64,000 nt of DNA. Source: Cervus elaphus (taxonomy: Eukaryota; Chordata; Mammalia; Artiodactyla; Cervidae). Location: assembly GCF_910594005.1 (NCBI RefSeq), contig NC_057831.1, positions 46,024,001 to 46,088,000 of the forward strand, in the 5' to 3' direction. Position numbers and translations under genes: made by a program. Positions 54,321 through 64,000 of this stretch are shown piece by piece. The notes beneath the pieces were generated by a model. That model had not been told where the DNA came from. It worked only from the letters and a program-made list of their open reading frames with translations, and ran no database searches. Position 1 is the stretch's first letter, and every line of letters starts with the position of its first letter.

Positions 54321-55570
54321 TTAAATAAGCCAGATATGTCCAGGAATTTAGTGCTTTTCTGTGTAGGTAAAGATTCAAGAGTCTGGATTCACCAAAAGCA
54401 TTCCTTTGATATGCACCTCAGCTAACTGGGGCAAGTATTCTGTGTTTTTGCATCCTGAGTTTCCTCTGGGCTTACCTGCTCACATGGAAGGCTTCAATCA
54501 CTGACGACTGTGACATCCCTCTTTTAATGATATGGCAGGAAATATTCCATTTATTATCTCTAAGAGCAAGAGTAGGATGAGAATTGTTTTTTGAACCCAG
54601 GGTCAAAAGCATCACAAATAGGACTACATTAAACAACAAAAACCTTTTATAAAGACACTATAAGGAAACAATAAGACAAGAACCCCCATGTTTCAAAGTG
54701 AGGTGCTGAATTATCTATGTGAGATTTGCAAACGGTATTTTGGAAAAACCTATTTTGTGACGCCCCTAAATGAAATTATCTGGAGAGACGGCATTCAGGA
54801 GACGGGGCTGCACGTGCCGTGCGTTCTGTCGTACACATGGATTTGCATTCGATGCACTTCTGAAAAACTCTACAGATAGGTGACTGGGTGATGCTGCCTG
54901 AGGCAAGGAAGCATTCCAGAAAGGTCTGCACTGGGAGTAAACTCTGGTTCACTGGTGGAGAGCGCAGATACTTCCTGGGGTACCAGCTGCATGACAATGT
55001 GGAAAGTTCTAGCTTGAAGGCATCTTGGACTCCACATGAGAGAACCTTCCAGAGGGGCAGTGTGGCTGCAAGAGAGCGAGTGAACAGCCAGATGCCCACA
55101 GGCTTAAGAGGAATCATAAGTAGCTACTGAGGGGCACAAATTCTCTACATTAAGGATCACATGAGGCACCTCTGGGAATTCTTCAGAGCATCCCATGAGA
55201 GAAAGAATTAGCTCTAGGAATCTCTTACGGTAGAGACAGTGCTGTGCATTCCAACTCCTGGGTACTCAGACCACATTTCCCAGCTGCTTTTGCAGGTTTG
55301 TGGGATCATGTGACTGAGTTATAGGTAACAGACCATAGGCAGGAGTGGTTCGAGAGATACCTTCCCGAATAAAGAACATCCATGGGATCCTCTGTCCTTG
55401 TTCTCTTTTCCACCATAGCAGAGCAGGAGAGCGCCCTAGAAAATGGAGAAGTCACAGACTGGAGGAAGTGGGGACTTTGAGACTGCCAAATATTGCTCTC
55501 CATAAAGTTGCCCTCCAATATACCTCCATCAAAAACATGTGAGAGAATTGACTTCCCCATGCCTTCTTCT
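54321..55570. other. Unassigned flank
   Basis: No gene. 55290-55560 may be an old LTR remnant (GGGATCATGTGACTGAGTTA). Two overlapping frames (54776-55117 minus, 54888-55130 plus) show no domain. Confidence 0.45.
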
Positions 55571-55574
55571 TAGA

Positions 55575-56040
55575 ATTTTGTATTTATTTGCTGAGGCCAT
55601 CATGATAAATTATCAAAAACTTGGCAGCCTGAAACAGCAGAAATTTATTCTCTTACATTCTGGAAGCCAGAAATCTAAAACCAAGAAGTTGGCAGGGCCA
55701 AGCTTCCTCCAGAGGTTCTGGGGAAGAACATCTCTGGCCTCTTCCAGCTTTGGCTCCCAGCACTTATTGGCTTCCTTGGCTTGTAGCTGCATCAGCCCAG
55801 TCTCTACCTCCTTCTTCACGTGGCCTTGTCCTCTTCTGACTGAGTCATGTCCCTCTACTTCCTTCTTATAAGGACACTCATCCTTGGATTTAGGGCCCTC
55901 CTGGATAATTTAGGATCATCTCTTCATCTTAAGAATTTCAACCTAATTTCATCTTCAAAGACTCTTTCCCCAAATCAGGTAACATTCACAGATCCCAGGG
56001 ACATATCTCTTTGGGAGCCATCATTCAGCCCCCCTACAAG
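55575..56040 (-). repeat. MLT1 MaLR LTR, antisense
   Basis: GAAACAGCAGAAATTTATTC, TTGGCTTGTAGCTGCATCAG, CTTCTTATAAGGACACTC and TTCCCCAAATCAGGTAACAT follow the complement of MLT1. Confidence 0.8.
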
Positions 56041-56985
56041 TTTATTAAAACTTTAAAAAATCTTTACTAATCTTATAGATGAAAAACAGGTTTTCGGTAT
56101 TTTTACCAAGAGCATCTTTGCCACAAGCATTTTTGTCACCTAAAAAATGCCTACTTTTCTCATATCTGTGGGCATACACCCATACACTTCCTCTCCAACA
56201 TCTTTAGTTTCCCCCGGTGCCTCTTCCTTTCTCTCCAAGCATGCACACTCTCATCCTGTCTAAATCAAACACATTAGATCATCCTCCTTTGATCCTGTAA
56301 CCTCCTCTGGCTGAGATTCTGTTTTTCTCCTTTTTATTGATAAATTTCTGGACTAAGTGGGAATTAAATGGTCCCTCTGTTGCTTGAATAATTGAACCTT
56401 CATTGCCATATTTGCCATAAAAGAGTGAAACATAAAAGAGAGACATTAAAAGGGTTATAATGAAGCAAGAAAAATGAATAACAACATTAAAACAACTTAC
56501 AAAATATGAAATATTTGAGTATATTTGAAATGTTGGCAGATTCATGGCAATACCGTGCAAATAACCGATTTTATTTTGTGGTTTGTACTTAAGCTTTTGT
56601 CTTCCAAGTCTTTTGTTCTTAGTATTTTATATTATTTTTTTTGCTTATTGATTTGTGTCCTTGTTCAGCATCACAGCTTTTCTTTGTTGCTCAAGTTTCT
56701 TCCTTCATTAAGAGAGGTATTAGTTTCCACTATTGAGTCAGAGTCAGCACTTTAACAAGTTCCCCATGTGTCAGATGTGTGTGAAAGTTTAAAGAAGCAC
56801 CTGTCATATTGCACTCTCTCGCTCTGATCCTGGCCCAGCTTGATATGTAAAACTGAACTCTGGATTCTCCACCCCATCTCCTTTCATCCCACACCAATCT
56901 CAAGCTTGTTCCTTACTCATCTCTGTAAATGTTGGTTCCTTCTCCTGAAACTCTTTGAGTCATCCTTGAGGCCTTGCTTTTTCCT
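56041..56985. other. Unassigned flank
   Basis: Nothing recognised. AT-rich from 56320 to 56660. Confidence 0.5.
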
Positions 56986-56989
56986 GTCC

Positions 56990-57720
56990 TCCATATCTAA
57001 TCCATCCTTAAATCTTGTCAGATCTACTCCAAAATTACCCACAGTCTGACCATTTCTTTGGACTTTCAACACTATCCAAATAGTCTAAGACACAATCGTC
57101 TCACTACTGTGTCACTGCAACAGCCTCTCAAATGGAAATGGTCTTTCTGACATTACCCTCCGGCAATCTCCTGGCCCACTCAGAAGATCCAAAGCCATCT
57201 TGTGTCCTACAAGGCCCTACATGGTCCAGACCCACACTCCCACTCCACCAACTCTCTGACTTCATTTCCTCCTCTTCCTTCTCCCCTCCCCTGCCCCCCT
57301 GTCCCAGTCACACTGGTCTTCTTACTATTCTCAACTATGGCAAGTTCTCCTACCCCAGGGCCTTTGCACTTGTTGTCTCTCTACCTAATAAGTGTTTCCA
57401 CAGATATCAGCATGGCCAGATATCTCACTCAGTAAGATCTCTACTCAAATATCACTTCAAAATGGTCTTCCTATTATTTCTAAAATAATACAATTCCCCC
57501 CACCCCCATTCTTCTCTACCATATCAACTGCTTCTATTTTCTTCCTAACGACCAATAATTACTCAATGTAATACACACATTCATACATTTATTTTCTATT
57601 TATTTTTTGCCCATCACCTCCCATGAGATTCAAACCCCTGAAGGCAAGGCATTTCTATCATTCAGTCATATAACTCTCGTGCCTAGAACAGGATTTGGCT
57701 TGGAGTAATTTCTCAGAGCA
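56990..57720 (+). repeat. L2 LINE 3' region
   Basis: CCTACATGGTCCAGACCCAC, CCCCAGGGCCTTTGCACTTG, ATCTCTACTCAAATATCACT and CCTGAAGGCAAGGCATTTC are L2 landmarks in order, one of the longest L2 pieces in the window. Confidence 0.75.
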
Positions 57721-58380
57721 AATATACTCAAATTTGGCACATTCTAAAAAGCAGTTAAATATATCTATCACTTGTTGTCTTATTTCTGGCTACCTACATG
57801 GCCTATTGAAGTTTGTGTGTTCTGGATGTCTTGCTCTGTAGACAAGATCAGATCTTTCTGGTGTTCCTCCCACTTGCGCTCATTCTCTTGAGCATGTTCT
57901 CTCCCTCTTTCTCTCTTCCTTAACACTGCTTTAGGCAGTTAATAAAAATCTGATGATGATAATGATATTCTCATTACATCAAGAAGATGCAGTACTAGTA
58001 GACTGGCAGGTGGCTGAAAGTCACCTGGGAGAATCACGCTGATTAGTACCCTGTGAGTTAGAGGTCAAAATGATTTAGTTCTTATTATGTGAATGAAAAT
58101 ATTTCAACACTTGTTTATATTGCTCGTTGATTACTCCACTGAGTCTTGTTAGCACATTCAGGAAAATAAATGTAATTCAAAGTCACCTTTGCCAAAGAGA
58201 AAATGATCCATCCAAAATAAAAATAAACTCCAAAAGGAATAAGTGAGATAATTTGGGGGGGAGAACAAATGGCAGTGAGTCAGGTTGTAAAAGACTTGAC
58301 TCTGCAGAAGTCAGAGGGAAGCTTGGCATCTTAGTGCAACTCACACTAGCAAGAGCTAATACTGACACTAGCAAGATAGC
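57721..58380. other. Unassigned flank
   Basis: Nothing recognised. Confidence 0.5.
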
Positions 58381-58384
58381 TGCC

Positions 58385-58500
58385 AGTATTTGTTGGATAC
58401 TTTACAAGAGACAGGCACTAAGGAATCCTATAAGATAGATAATATTATCGTCCCTATTAAACTGACAAGCAAACTGAGGCTAGTAAGTTCTCCCGGGCCA
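58385..58500 (-). repeat. MIR-like, antisense
   Basis: ATATTATCGTCCCTATTAAA and CAAGCAAACTGAGGCTAG resemble the complement of a MIR. Confidence 0.45.
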
Positions 58501-58980
58501 TAGGAGCTATAACAAGCATACCCAGCCTGGCACTGAATATATGCCCAACTGAGAAAAAGACATGCTGACTGGGTACTTTGTTTGAACTTATGAATGGTCA
58601 TACAATAGAATAGGAAATAGTAATTGAAAGATTATAAAAATTTCATTGCCTTTTAAAATAAATTGTCCACCTACACATTTGGAGTAGTCAGAGGACAGAG
58701 GCAAATGCTATTTAAATACTAGTTCTCCAGGAATTTTAAATGGCAAGGCGAGATTAGAATTAGAATTACTGTATCCTGTATATAATTCTTGTATCCTGTC
58801 GTCATTCTTGCCATTCTGTGTTGTAGCTATTTGCTAAGTGTTTCCTCTACTGATTGTGGACATCATAACAAAGCATCCCCTTTTTTATCTCTATAGTTCC
58901 AGTGCTAGATGGTTTGTTGTCTTCACTGATAATAAATAATGGCTAACAATTTTCATATAAATTAAAGAAATATGAGGTAA
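58501..58980. other. Unassigned flank
   Basis: AT-rich. Nothing recognised. Confidence 0.5.
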
Positions 58981-58984
58981 CCAC

Positions 58985-59491
58985 CTAGACAGCATATTAA
59001 AAAGCAGAGACATTACTTTGTCAACAAAGGTCCATCTAGTCAAGGCTTTGGTTTTTCCAGTGGTCATGTATGGATGTGAGAGTTGGACTATAAAGAAAGC
59101 TGAGTGCCAAAGAATTGATGCTTTTGAACTGTGGTGTTGGAGAAGACTCTTGAGAGTCTCTTGGACTGCAAGGAGATCCAACCAGTCCATACTAAAGGAG
59201 ATCAGTCCTGGGTGTTCATTTGTAGGACTGATGTTGAAGCTGAAACTCCAATACTTTGGCCATCTGATGCAAAGAGGTGACTCATTTGAAAAGACCCTGA
59301 TGTTGGGAAAGATTGAGAGCAGAAGGAGAATGGGATGACAGAGGATGAGATGGTTGGATGGCATCACCGACTCAATGGACATGAGTTTGTGTGGACTCCA
59401 GGAATTGGTGATGGACAGAGAGGCCTGGTGTGCTATGATTCATGGGGTCGCAAAGAGCTGGACATGACTGATCGACTGAGCTGAACTGAAC
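58985..59491 (+). mobile_element. BovB LINE 3' end (longest copy in the window)
   Basis: It begins AGCATATTAAAAAGCAGAGA, contains VMYGCESWTIKKAE of the RTE polyprotein and ends CTGAGCTGAACTGAA. About 507 bases. The 106-codon frame across it is the reverse transcriptase C-terminal remnant and ends at a stop at 59338. Confidence 0.92.
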
Positions 59492-60180
59492 CTCCCCAAA
59501 TCTGTTAGAGAAATGTAGTTGAGCCAGCATGTATTAGTCAAGACTCTGTCAGTTGTAGTGGGCAGAATTTGAACCCAAATTGGCTGAAGTTAACTGTGGA
59601 TCCTATAATGCATATTTCACAAAACTAAAGCAAGTCTTGCAGGAATCATGGCATCTCCAGGGCCATCTTGGATGGAACTGCACCCTGACACCCCAGGACT
59701 GCACATCATCTGCCCACCCTATTTCTGGACTCTCTTTATTCTCACCTGTTGAAGGTGAGCTTTCTCCATGTGGAAGGCAAGAGGGTCAAAGTTCTACATT
59801 TTTTATCCCCTTGTTCCTTCAACTCCAAATGGAAAAACCCCAGAGAAAGGCCATGTTTTGCCCAACATAGTCCTTTTCTCATCCTGGAACCATTTTCTGT
59901 GGTTAGGAGAATGGGAGACTGGCCTTCTAGAGAAGAATGGCTGAGCAACTAGAGTGGAGAATTACTCAAGTGGGGGAGGAAGGTTCATTCTTCTACTTGG
60001 AGGAAGTGTCCTACATGAACAAAAACAACAGATAGTCAACTCAGCAATGTTTTGTTACTTGAAATAAATCTTACTTCAATAGATATTTACTGAGTTTCCA
60101 GAGATTGACACTGAAGATTAGGAATGGCAAAAGTTTGAGACCCAATATCAAGGAGTTGGGATGACCCAAAGTACATGCTG
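59492..60180. other. Unassigned flank
   Basis: Nothing recognised. Two overlapping frames of 67-96 codons lack coding features. Confidence 0.5.
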
Positions 60181-60181
60181 A

Positions 60182-60397
60182 TTTCAGCTGTTCAGACTTC
60201 AGGTCCAACTCTTTTTGAACCCCTGGACTATAGCCCACTAGGCTCCTCTGTCCATAAAAGTCTCCAGGCAAAAATACTGGAGTGGGTTGCTATTTCCTTC
60301 TCCAGAGGGATCTTCCCAACCCAGGAATCTGACTTGCATCTCCTGCATCTCCTGCATTGCAGGTAGATTCTTTACCATTATGTCACCTGGGAAGCCC
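60182..60397 (-). repeat. Bov-tA SINE
   Basis: An antisense Bov-tA with a small internal duplication of CATCTCCTG near 60340. It ends CACCTGGGAAGCCC. Confidence 0.9.
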
Positions 60398-60474
60398 ACT
60401 TAGAATAAAAGATGGATAGAATTGCTGAAGATGTCAACGTGAATAACCTATCTGAGGAAGTGTGAAGAGACAGC

Positions 60475-60700
60475 AGGGCTCCCCAGGTGGCACTAGTGGT
60501 AAAGATCCCACCTGCCAACGCAGGAGACATGAGACGTGGGTTTGATCCCCCGGTCAGGAAGATCCCCTGGAGGACATGGCAATGGCAGTCCACTTCAATA
60601 TTCTTGCCCAGAGAATCCCACGGACAAAGAAGCCTGGCAGGTTACAGCCCATAGGGTCACAAAGAGTCAAGACAGGACTGAAGGGACTTAGCATGCATGC
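60475..60700 (+). repeat. Bov-tA SINE
   Basis: A sense Bov-tA (GGGCTCCCCAGGTGGCACTA to GACTGAAGGGACTTAGC) facing away from the antisense copy 78 bases to the left. Confidence 0.9.
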
Positions 60701-60705
60701 ACAAA

Positions 60706-61290
60706 GAGAGAACAAAGCTGAGAACCAAGAACTGAGCTTGGGCAGGGCCTAAATTAAACTGAGTAAGAGGAATAAGAGATGGAGAGTGAGCCGGAGAGAA
60801 ATGAACTGGAAAAGAGGGAACTGGCTAAACAAGAATCACCCTATCCAAGATAAGATAAAGTTTTGTTGAAAATGGAGAGGTGGCAATGTTTGCTGCTGAG
60901 AAGCAGGAAAGGATAAAAAAAAATTTTTAAGTCACAGCCCCCCAGATTTGTTCTAGAAGGAGAGATTAGCTCACTACCTCAATGTCTCTTTATCCAAATC
61001 AGGACTGGTCCCCCATGGATGAAGGAAAGCTCTCCCACTTAGAAAAAGCCCGAGAACTTGCCCTCGAGCTCAGTCTATGAATTTGATCTGCGCTGCTTGC
61101 AGTCTTTAAGAAAAATGAATAATTTCAAAGTTTCTGCTCGTTATTTGTTTTGCTAAAGGTCATCAGTTGGGATTCACTTCGGGTGAAAGAAAGGAGAAAT
61201 TAGATCTCTGTGCAAAAGGAAAAAAAATAACCGGACAAAAAAGCAAACTCATACTGGAATTGAGAAGCTGAGACAGTGAGCAAGGAAGCT
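60706..61290. other. Unassigned flank
   Basis: Purine-rich. Nothing recognised. Confidence 0.5.
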
Positions 61291-61294
61291 GGGA

Positions 61295-61480
61295 CTTCCT
61301 TTCTCTGTCTGCGCATTAAACCCCATGGGGAGCTTTTAAAGCACACCCATATCCTGACCCTAATTCATGTGAATCAGAATCTCTGCAGGCACAGAATAAT
61401 CACTGGAATTTTTTACAAGTCCCAGGTGACTCTAGTATGTAATCAGAATCAGGTTAAATCTCAGCAAACTGTTTTATATG
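61295..61480 (+). repeat. MER20-like hAT MITE remnant
   Basis: GGGGAGCTTTTAAAGCACAC, GTGAATCAGAATCTCTGCAG and CCCAGGTGACTCTAGTATG follow the order of MER20. Confidence 0.6.
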
Positions 61481-62632
61481 TTAGTGTGATGAGTTTGGGA
61501 AGTTCAGCTTCTGCTGGTTGGGGCTAGAGATGGGGAGCTGGAACTCGGGAGACAGAGACTATAAGAAGGGGCCTTCAACCTGACTGAGGAGGGGGCCCTC
61601 AACATCATGGTGACTGGCCTTGAGCTAAGGAGGTAGACAGCCCCCATACTGAATGTTCCCCTATTCCCTCTCAATCCCTGCCCCCCATGAAAGGGCCAGC
61701 CAGTAAAGTTTAGGATATGTTATATCTAACTTAGGATTGCTATCATATTTAATTCTTTTGTCCTCTGTGATAATTCCTTGCAGTAAACTTGTGTTAGCAG
61801 GGCCATGGGAAATGCAGAAAGGGGCTGTGTTTATCTACCCTTGAGCGAGAGGGGAGATGGCAAGAGGCATCCACCAGAGCAGCCTAGTACTACCATCTCA
61901 AGGGAGGTGGCAAGCATCCCTCATCAGTAATCTTCAGCTAGATCTGGCAAGACATTGGTTTCTCGTAATAAGGCAGGAAAAAGGCAAAAGGTTTTATTTG
62001 AATATAGTTTTCTAAAACTAGTAGGAAAGAGCAATAAATTTGACTGGGGACAAAGAGGTCAAGGACCTAGGAAAGATTGTTAGATTTGGCTCTAAGATCT
62101 GTGGGAACATCCAAACAATGGGTTTCAGAGGAATGGAGTTAAGTTTGTAGGATCTCACCCACAGAGTCGGTGTGCATGCACATTCTGGGGATGGTGGTGA
62201 GGACAAAAAAGCAATGAAGGTACAATTATTCAAGCGAGAGAGGCACCTTTTGATGCCCACTTAGTCCAGGAATTTGGCAATAAAAAGGAGAAAGATAGAA
62301 TCAGCCAGAGGAGGTTACAGGATCAAATGAGAATGCTTGTATGTATTTGATTTCAAGACAGGAATGAGATATGTGTGCTTGGATAGAAAGGAAGAGGCAC
62401 CAGGAGGAACTGAAGATTTGGAGAGGAAGATCATAGGTGGGATAAAAACAGGTGTTTTTTTAGGTGTGTAGTCTTAAAACTTCTGATCGTGCCATTCCTA
62501 TCAAGATAATATTTTTGAAGATTTATTCTGAATACAAGTATGTTTATTTCCTTATGAACTGCTTATGTGGCATTATTATATGTTATTAAAATTGTGCAAA
62601 TAGGTTTTTTTTTTTTTGCAAATGGATATTTT
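61481..62632. other. Unassigned flank
   Basis: Over 1.1 kb without a recognised gene or repeat. A T-run sits at 62607-62618. Confidence 0.5.
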
Positions 62633-62645
62633 AAAGTGATGATAT

Positions 62646-62679
62646 ATCGCTTCTCGGCCTTTTGGCTAAGATCAAGTGT
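62646..62679 (+). pseudogene. U2 snRNA 5' fragment (34 nt) with target duplication
   Basis: The 34 bases match the first 34 bases of vertebrate U2 snRNA (begins ATCGCTTCTCGGCC, ends GATCAAGTGT), then stop. The flanks AAAGTGATGATAT are identical (62633-62645 and 62680-62692). U2 is the spliceosomal RNA that pairs with the intron branch point. This copy lacks the branch-site-pairing region, the Sm site and U2 promoter elements, so it is a dead, 3'-truncated retrocopy. Confidence 0.92.
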
Positions 62680-62692
62680 AAAGTGATGATAT

Positions 62693-63965
62693 ACAATATT
62701 TTAAATGGTTTTAATTATTTATGGTACATAAATCTTTTGTTTTCAAAATGTTGCTTAAATCCAAGACTAAGTATTATTAATAGTAATAATATTTTTAGTT
62801 ACAGCAGAGTAATCAAATAAGCTTCACTATTTTTGAAAATCTTGATTTAACATTTTGTATTATGTAATCCAAAGGTCTGATTCTAATTTCAGCTTATTTT
62901 GATACTTGATTTTATGTCTATCATAGCTGAAAAAGATATAGCACAAAGATACATAGATCTGACTGGAAGTGTATATTTGCTTTGCTTATCAATTCAAGAT
63001 ACTCATTTTTTATTCCCACCCATCAATTATGCAGGGTTTGTTGTTGAAATTGAGCCAAGAAATTTCTATCTTCCCTGATGTCAATCATTTGTTCTTGTAA
63101 ACTAATTGTAAGGCATTCTGTCTCTGTATTTTTAACAAATGGATTCAAAACCCATTGAAATTCTTTGTTTAGGAAAAAAATGATTTTTTATTGGTTGATA
63201 GCACATATGGTAAAATTCACTGATCCTTAAACTCAATTGAGGATTATTAAGCAGTAGAAAACTCAGTTTCCAAGTTTTTCAAGTGTGCAGATACGGCTGC
63301 TTTTACAGTAATAAACATAAATTGTTCGGAGCAACAGTATGAAATAACTGTGGGAAACTCCTGATACAAGCTTCCAAGCTGAACCCTCAACACACAGCAT
63401 AAATACATTTTTTAAAAAATGACTTTTTTTTCCCTCAGCATTAAAAATCACCCTCACCAAGAAGGGACATATTTACTTGTTTCAAAAATATTTGCTAGGT
63501 AGCATTCTAGTGACATTTGCTTGTCATCACAGAAAAGGTCAGTAGATTTCTAATATTTGTAAAAGAAAAATAAGTAGTATCTTTTAGTTTGACGAAGATT
63601 TTAGCTTGAGATAACGGCTTTGTATGTGACACCAGGTTAGTCCACTGTTCTCCATCACAAACAACCACAGGATTTCAGTGGTCAAAGGCATAAGCGTTAT
63701 TTCTTGCTCACAGGTCTGGGGACACCCTGGTCCTGGTTGTGGATGACTGAGCTTGGTTCTGAGCTGCTTCATGTGTCTCATTCCAGAACCCAGAATGAGA
63801 GGCAGCAGCAATTCAGAGCATATTCTTCATGGCTACGGAAGTGAGCAGGGCTTGCATCTTAATCCTCTCCCTCTAACAACTTATGGGCTAAAAGGAGTCA
63901 CGCATTCAACCCAAAGTCAAGAGTGAAAAGAGTACTCTGTCCTCTAGGAGACTATGTCAAGTCTG
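62693..63965. other. Unassigned AT-rich flank
   Basis: Nothing recognised over 1.27 kb. Only short chance frames. Confidence 0.5.
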
Positions 63966-64000
63966 TTGTTTAGTCGCTAAGTCGTGTCTGACTCTTTTGC
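63966..64000 (-). repeat. Bov SINE, cut by the window edge
   Basis: GTCGCTAAGTCGTGTCTGAC is the complement of the end of a Bov-A/Bov-tA SINE that continues right of the window. Confidence 0.85.

Noticed and set aside
59018..59338. 106-codon frame with reverse transcriptase-like text
   Set aside because: It is the BovB polyprotein C-terminus in a 5'-truncated LINE copy, not a host gene.
62646..62692. A functional U2 snRNA gene
   Set aside because: Only the first 34 bases are present. The branch-site-pairing region, Sm site, 3' stem-loops and promoter elements are missing, and target duplications mark it as a retrocopy.
1..64000. CRISPR array, operon or bacterial-type features
   Set aside because: All regularly spaced or repeated sequences are eukaryotic SINE/LINE/LTR copies or microsatellites, and the only real gene is split by introns.

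Overview
The window is nuclear DNA from a ruminant, most likely a bovid. It is full of lineage-specific repeats: Bov-tA and Bov-A2 SINEs, BovB (RTE) LINE 3' ends and cetartiodactyl CHR-type SINEs. Beneath these lie ancient mammalian repeats (MIR, L2, old L1, MLT1, MLT2, hAT MITEs). There are no operons, ribosome binding sites or CRISPR arrays, and almost every long open frame is a chance frame or lies inside a repeat. Family names are given from memory of consensus sequences; no database search was run. Layout: (1) Bases 1-3300 carry the 5' part of one real protein-coding gene on the minus strand, CCKAR (cholecystokinin A/1 receptor, a class A GPCR). Coding exon 1 (2819-2930) and exon 2 (1889-2140) both have canonical splice sites. 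Exons 3-5 would lie to the left of base 1. (2) Bases 3.3-20 kb are the upstream flank, a mosaic of L2, MIR, CHR and Bov SINEs. It also holds a solo LTR (5546-5960), an apparent L1 5'UTR-only retrocopy with a 15-bp target duplication (7219-8466), a nested L1/BovB/Bov-tA composite (8846-9702) and a BovB inverted repeat near 16.2-16.5 kb. (3) Bases 20.15-26.57 kb are one internally deleted L1. It has a 5'UTR, about 470-bp tandem T-rich units, the late reverse transcriptase part of ORF2, and a 3' end. Later insertions are an antisense L1 tail, a Bov SINE and an antisense ERV solo LTR with a 6-bp target duplication. (4) Bases 26.6-64 kb are intergenic. They hold a decayed C2H2 zinc-finger pseudogene (about 33.27-34.38 kb) cut by several insertions, MLT1/MLT2 LTRs, BovB copies, a second likely LTR near 51 kb, a diverged direct duplication at 49.6/50.4 kb, and a 34-nt U2 snRNA 5' fragment (62646) with a perfect 13-bp target duplication. 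In human, CCKAR is transcribed away from TBC1D19 with a large gap between them, and the long gene-free flank here fits that arrangement. No new coding system is visible. The interest lies in insertion history and unusual retrocopy types.
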